From: Pirellulales bacterium
GTDB taxonomy: Bacteria; Planctomycetota; Planctomycetia; Pirellulales; Thermoguttaceae
Length of the DNA stretch: 38,104 bases
Assembly (NCBI GenBank): GCA_016935315.1
Contig: JAFGRD010000021.1
Span: forward strand, 1 to 38,104
Reading direction: 5' to 3'
Positions 33,506 through 38,104 of this stretch are shown here, piece by piece; the stretch's first letter is position 1; each line of letters begins with the position of its first letter. The translations under genes were made by a program, and so were the position numbers. The notes beneath the pieces are model-generated. The model was not told the origin of the DNA, did no database searches, and saw nothing but the letters and a program-made list of their open reading frames with translations.

Positions 33506-35093
33506 TTGCTCGCGAAGTGGCCGATTCGGGTCAAGCTGTTGGTGGGGTTGTCCCTGCTGGTGCTGGTGGTCGTGATCCTCGCCGGCAGCGGGCTCTATGG
33601 AACCTACGCCTATCGCGCGCTGGTCAAGAGTCTCGGGTGGCGCGTCAGCGAGTTGCCGGTGGCGGTCGAGCTGAGCCGGAACGCCGGCGATCTGCGGATG
33701 ACCATCAGCGAACTTCGCGGGCGGCGCGCCGGCTCGTTTCCGGCCGTCGACGGCGACGACGTGCCGTTGCGCATGCGGATGCTTCGCGATCAATTCCACG
33801 ATCAGCTTGCCGAGGTGGAGGAAACGCTTTCCCGATACCGCCGACGGTTGGAGCAGAAGCTGCTCTCCGGCTCGCCCAAGGCCGACAACCAGCACGAGCG
33901 TGAGACCTTGCGCAAGATCGAAGCGGCCCTGGTCCGGGTGCGCGGAGCCAACCGCGACGAAGCATGGATGCTCGACGACGTGACGGTCGGAGAACTGGAC
34001 ACCGAGCTGGAGAACCTGCGTGTCTTGGCCGCCGCGCTGCCCAGCCATCTGCACCGCGAGCTGGGCGGGTTTCGCGACGAAGTTCGCGGCCAGTACCGGG
34101 TGCTGATCATCGGCACCTGGATCACCAGCATCTCGGCCGCGCTGTTGTTCGCGTTGTTTGTCCGGCTGGCCTGGCAGTGGGTGCTGCATCCGCTGCGTCT
34201 GTTGATTCGCGGCTCGCGCCGGGTGGCTGCCGGCGAGTTCGACTACCGCATCCACCTCGACACCGGGGACGAGATGGCCAAGCTGGCCGAGGCGCTCAAC
34301 GACATGACGGCCCGGTTCCAGCACATCCGCGACGATCTGGATCGCCAGGTTCAAGAGCGGACCCGCCAGGTGGTCCGCAGCGAGCAACTGGCCAGCGTGG
34401 GCTTCCTGGCCGCCGGCGTTGCCCACGAGATCAACAACCCCTTGGCCTCGATCGCCATGTGCGCCGAGTCGCTGGAGGGACGGATGCTCGAGATCCTCGA
34501 AGCGTCGACCGGGGCCGACGCCGAGCAACACGCCGTCGTGGGCAGCTACCTGCGGATGATCCAGGACGAGGCGTTCCGCTGCAAACAGATCACCGAGAAA
34601 CTGCTCGACTTCTCGCGAATCGGCGAGGTCCGGCGCCAAAACGCCGAATTGGGCGAGTTGGTCCGCGGCGTGGTCGACATGGTGGGCCATTTGGGAAAAT
34701 ACGAGCACCGCCACATCGAACTGCTGCCCCCCGAACCCGTGGTCGCGCCGGTCAACGCCCAGGAAATCAAGCAGGTCGTGCTCAATCTGTTGACCAACGC
34801 CCTGGACAGTCTGGAAGACGGCGGCACGGTGCGGATCGAGCTGCGGGCACGCGGCGCCTTCGCCGAGCTGATCTTCACCGACGACGGCTGCGGGATGGAA
34901 CCGGACGTGCTCAAGCACGTCTTCGAGCCCTTCTTCACCCGGCGCCGCGGCGGGCGGGGAACCGGATTGGGGCTCTCGATTACCTATCGGATCGTCGCCG
35001 ACCATGGCGGCGACATCCAGGCACACAGTGCCGGGGCAGGTTGCGGCGCCATCTTCCGGGTGCGATTGCCGCTGACGGAAACGCAGAAGGAGA

Positions 35094-35119
<26 letters not shown>
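33506..35119 (+). CDS. Membrane sensor histidine kinase (NtrB-like)
   Basis: 537 residues from a TTG codon; AAGGAGGT ends 5 nt before it, a near-perfect ribosome site, which decides the start. TM1 about 10-36, a helical extracytoplasmic sensor region (about 37-198), TM2 about 199-222, HAMP about 228-275, then HisKA with the phospho-acceptor H307 in GVAHEINNPLAS. An insertion-like acidic stretch (about 328-345) follows. The HATPase domain has N431 in LLTNALDSL, G1 DDGCGM (459-464) and G2 GTGLGL (485-490). The protein should autophosphorylate and pass phosphate to the regulator encoded immediately downstream, whose frame starts inside this gene. The signal is unknown. The type resembles kinases paired with NtrC/AtoC regulators. 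Confidence 0.94.
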
Positions 35120-36479
<1,360 letters not shown>

Positions 36480-36504
36480 GCCGGCCCGCACGCATGCCGC
36501 ACGA

Positions 36505-36816
36505 CTAATCGTGCCGGCCGCGGATGTGCATGACGGCCCGGTAGACCATCAGGAAGATGCCGCTTCCAAACAGACCCACCAGCAAGCCGAACAAGCCGCC
36601 CACCAGGGCGCCCGCCCAGCGCTGCTCGGCCACGGCCGCGCCGACGAGCGCTCCCAAGAAGAGGCAGACGAAGATGGCGATCGCCTGAAAGAGGTTGTCT
36701 TTGAGGCGGAGGTTCGCCCCGGTGACCGTATCGCTGGCGATGTTGTACGCTTGCCGCCCGGTGATGCCGGCGCCGGGCTTCTCGGTTTGATTTGTCGGCT
36801 CCCCGCGGTCGGACAT
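36505..36816 (-). CDS. Small two-TM membrane protein, unknown function
   Basis: 103 residues. A polar N-terminus (1-45) precedes two adjacent hydrophobic segments (about 46-64 and 70-92, the latter AGALVGGLFGLLVGLFGSGIF-like and glycine-rich) and a short basic tail VMHIRGRHD. Such Gly-rich hairpins are common in small planctomycete membrane proteins with no assigned role. AGGAG lies 7 nt before the ATG at 36816, which decides against the longer open frame. It is convergent with the response regulator gene (25 bp between stops). No function is proposed. Confidence 0.72.
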   Translation of the reverse strand: MSDRGEPTNQTEKPGAGITGRQAYNIASDTVTGANLRLKDNLFQAIAIFVCLFLGALVGAAVAEQRWAGALVGGLFGLLVGLFGSGIFLMVYRAVMHIRGRHD

Positions 36817-37148
36817 TCCACAACTCCTCACTTCCCACGGGTCGTCAGGGCGCCTCTGGCGGCTTGCCCACAGTAGGTGCATTCTTGGTGTATCCAGCCC
36901 TCATTCTCTCAGCCGACGTACCGTCTTCAATCCTCGATGCAGCAACCGCGCGGGAACGACTGAGCAAGCCGGCCTTGCTACCCCGGCAGCCTCCCTCCGT
37001 GCGGGCCACGCGAGACTCAACCTATCCGGCCTCCACCCGGTTGTCAAGCGGCGATAGGCCAGAATTGCTACGTCGGCCGGGCGGCCCATTTTGGATCAAC
37101 AGCGGCAAGGGCGACGGCACGTGAAAATCGAGGATCGTGCACGCCGGC
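36817..37148. other. Intergenic region between the small membrane protein gene and lexA
   Basis: There are 332 bp without a convincing gene. It contains a promoter candidate on the minus strand (37019-37047) facing the small membrane protein gene; nothing else stands out. Confidence 0.55.
37019..37047 (-). promoter_or_regulatory. Candidate promoter of the small membrane protein gene
   Basis: On the minus strand there is a perfect TTGACA -35 (37047-37042), exactly 17 nt, then TAGGTT (37024-37019). The -10 is weak but resembles the TAGGAT of the lexA candidate. It lies about 200 bp upstream of the ATG at 36816. Confidence 0.42.
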
Positions 37149-37757
37149 CTAGGCGACTTTGCGCACCACGCCGACGACGATGCCCAACACCTTGGCGTTT
37201 TTCACGTAGATCGGCTTCATCTTCGAGTTGGCCGGCTCCAAACGGATGCGGCGTTTCTCGGGAAACCAGCGCTTCAGCGTGGCCTCGCCGTCGTCGGTCA
37301 ACGCCACCACGATCTGACCCTTGCCGGCAGTCCGCTGCTTGCGGACCACCACGTAGTCGCCGTCGGCAATCTGGTCTTCGATCATCGAATCGCCGTCGAC
37401 TTGCAGCACGAAGAGCTTCTTGTTGGTCGGGTCGAACATGGCGCCGAAATCGACCCGCTCATCCTGCTCGATCGCCTCGTGCAGCACACCCGCGGCGATG
37501 CATCCGGCCAGCGGCAGCCCCCGCAACTCGATTGGCTCGGCCGCCAGTTGGATCGCCCGCGACATGTGCGGCTCCCGAGTGATCAGCCCCTTGCGCTCCA
37601 GGGCCTTCAGATGGCACACCACGCCGTTGGGCGAGGCGATCTTGAAGCGGGTGCCGATTTCCCGGACGGTCGGCCCGTAGCCCCGGCCGCGGATCTTGTC
37701 GCGGATAAATTCGTAGACGGCCTGTTGTCGTTTGGTCAAACTCTCAAACAGTTCCAT
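37149..37757 (-). CDS. lexA: LexA repressor (SOS response)
   Basis: 202 residues, the usual LexA length. N-terminal winged helix (1-65: LTKRQQAVYEFIRDKI, GYGPTVREIGTRFKI, VVCHLKALERKGLI) binds SOS operators. The C-terminal S24-type autoprotease domain has the cleavage site A89-G90 in CIAAGV, S124 in VDGDSMIED and K162 in EATLKRW, so RecA-stimulated self-cleavage should work. GGGGAG precedes the ATG at 37757. The recognition-helix region (IASPNGVVCHLKAL) differs from the proteobacterial SSxNxVxxHLxAL form only modestly. A palindrome between the promoter boxes upstream suggests autoregulation. No imuA/imuB/dnaE2 or other SOS genes are adjacent in this window. Confidence 0.95.
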   Translation of the reverse strand: MELFESLTKRQQAVYEFIRDKIRGRGYGPTVREIGTRFKIASPNGVVCHLKALERKGLITREPHMSRAIQLAAEPIELRGLPLAGCIAAGVLHEAIEQDERVDFGAMFDPTNKKLFVLQVDGDSMIEDQIADGDYVVVRKQRTAGKGQIVVALTDDGEATLKRWFPEKRRIRLEPANSKMKPIYVKNAKVLGIVVGVVRKVA

Positions 37758-37809
37758 GTCACTCCCCTGTAGGGTGGGTTGATCCTAATCATTGTCTGCC
37801 GACCATTGA

Positions 37810-37839
37810 ATCCTACAATATACGCTTGTACATAGTCAA
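37810..37839 (-). promoter_or_regulatory. lexA promoter with a TACAA-N7-TTGTA operator candidate
   Basis: On the minus strand TTGACT (37839-37834), 18 nt, then TAGGAT (37815-37810). Between the boxes and touching the -10 lies a perfect inverted repeat TACAA-N7-TTGTA (37814-37830). The placement is that of an autoregulatory operator. The sequence differs from the E. coli (CTGT-N8-ACAG) and Bacillus (GAAC-N4-GTTC) SOS boxes. Confidence 0.5.
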
Positions 37840-37926
37840 GAGGGCCTGGCCGGATTCTCGCAGCACTGTGCCCCGGATCGAGCCGTTTGCGTCTCTTGCC
37901 CATTTGCCCCTCCCGGAACTTGTCCG

Positions 37927-37958
37927 CTCCTCTGCTCCCGCGACGTGGAGCAGAGGAG
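37927..37958 (-). terminator. Strong hairpin downstream of the window-end gene
   Basis: CTCCTCTGCTCC and GGAGCAGAGGAG form a perfect 12-bp stem with an 8-nt loop. It lies 60 nt after the stop of the partial minus-strand gene and before the lexA promoter. There is no T-tract on the minus strand, so its function as an intrinsic terminator is uncertain, but the position fits transcription separation. Confidence 0.45.
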
Positions 37959-38018
37959 AGGGGGGCAATGGAATCTGCTGATCGGATTGGCCACGGCCGA
38001 AGACCGCGCCAGAGCGGA

Positions 38019-38104
38019 TCACCCGTCCAGGACCCAGCCTGCACGGTACTTGCGGCTCAGCAGCTCATTGGCTTCGTCGCAGTTGGTCACTCGCCCGGCC
38101 TTGC
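38019..38104 (-). CDS. C-terminal end of an unrecognised protein (cut by the window edge)
   Basis: The minus strand is open from the window end to a TGA at 38021-38019 and reads KAGRVTNCDEANELLS then RKYRAGWVLDG, 27 residues. The composition is protein-like, unlike the shadow frames here, and the position with a hairpin downstream fits a true gene end. The family is not recognised from so short a piece. Confidence 0.5.
   Translation of the reverse strand, partial: KAGRVTNCDEANELLSRKYRAGWVLDG

Noticed and set aside
36792-37124. 110-residue plus-strand ORF between the small membrane protein gene and lexA
   Set aside because: Ser/Pro/Arg-rich, no ribosome site, overlaps the start of the minus-strand gene with a clear AGGAG.

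Overview
The window looks like a chromosomal segment of a GC-rich planctomycete (Planctomycetota, probably Pirellulales or a relative). The evidence is two giant secreted proteins that start with the planctomycete LEPR-XLL-type motif (a basic stretch followed by LEALEQRRLLS or LEPLEQRQMLS), a BBP7-type outer-membrane beta-barrel, a planctomycete-style type I dockerin, ELWxSDGT repeats and a TIGR03032-type protein. There are no phage, IS or plasmid genes, and I see no rRNA, tRNA or CRISPR array.

Layout. 1-5.7 kb: an Rrf2 regulator, then a very large chemoreceptor with six tandem sensor repeats and a CheW adaptor. 6-10 kb: a secreted gingipain-family (C25) protease with a dockerin. 10-14 kb: a CBS-domain protein, then a two-gene sugar-acid catabolic unit (FAH-fold dehydratase plus alpha-ketoglutarate-semialdehyde dehydrogenase) and a membrane-anchored alpha/beta hydrolase. 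14.3-21.1 kb: a TIGR03032 protein and an 1874-residue surface protein carrying an apparently intact cyclophilin domain. 21.2-24.4 kb (minus strand): a BBP7 barrel and a Clp_N-ThiD2-ThiE fusion. 24.5-27.8 kb: a small TPR membrane protein and ClpC. 28.2-31.0 kb: an mlaE-mlaF-mlaD lipid-transport operon. 31.1-33.3 kb: divergent PEGA lipoprotein and PP2C phosphatase genes. 33.5-36.5 kb: a histidine kinase and NtrC-type sigma-54 activator with overlapping reading frames. 36.5-37.8 kb (minus strand): a small membrane protein and LexA with a likely autoregulatory operator. The window ends inside another minus-strand gene.

Main oddities. (i) The thiamine enzyme ThiD2-ThiE carries a Clp_N domain, the domain that recruits adaptors and substrates to ClpC, and it lies divergently next to clpC. 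(ii) The chemoreceptor ectodomain is built from six copies of a 141-142-residue unit. (iii) A roughly 110-bp palindromic repeat family occurs at least three times, plus one half-copy, always at the 3' side of genes; one copy encodes the last 35 residues and the stop codon of the chemoreceptor. (iv) A cyclophilin domain is embedded in a giant adhesin-like protein. (v) Several candidate promoters share a TAGAAT -10 box, and the lexA promoter contains a TACAA-N7-TTGTA palindrome. All domain calls are by eye; no database search was run.
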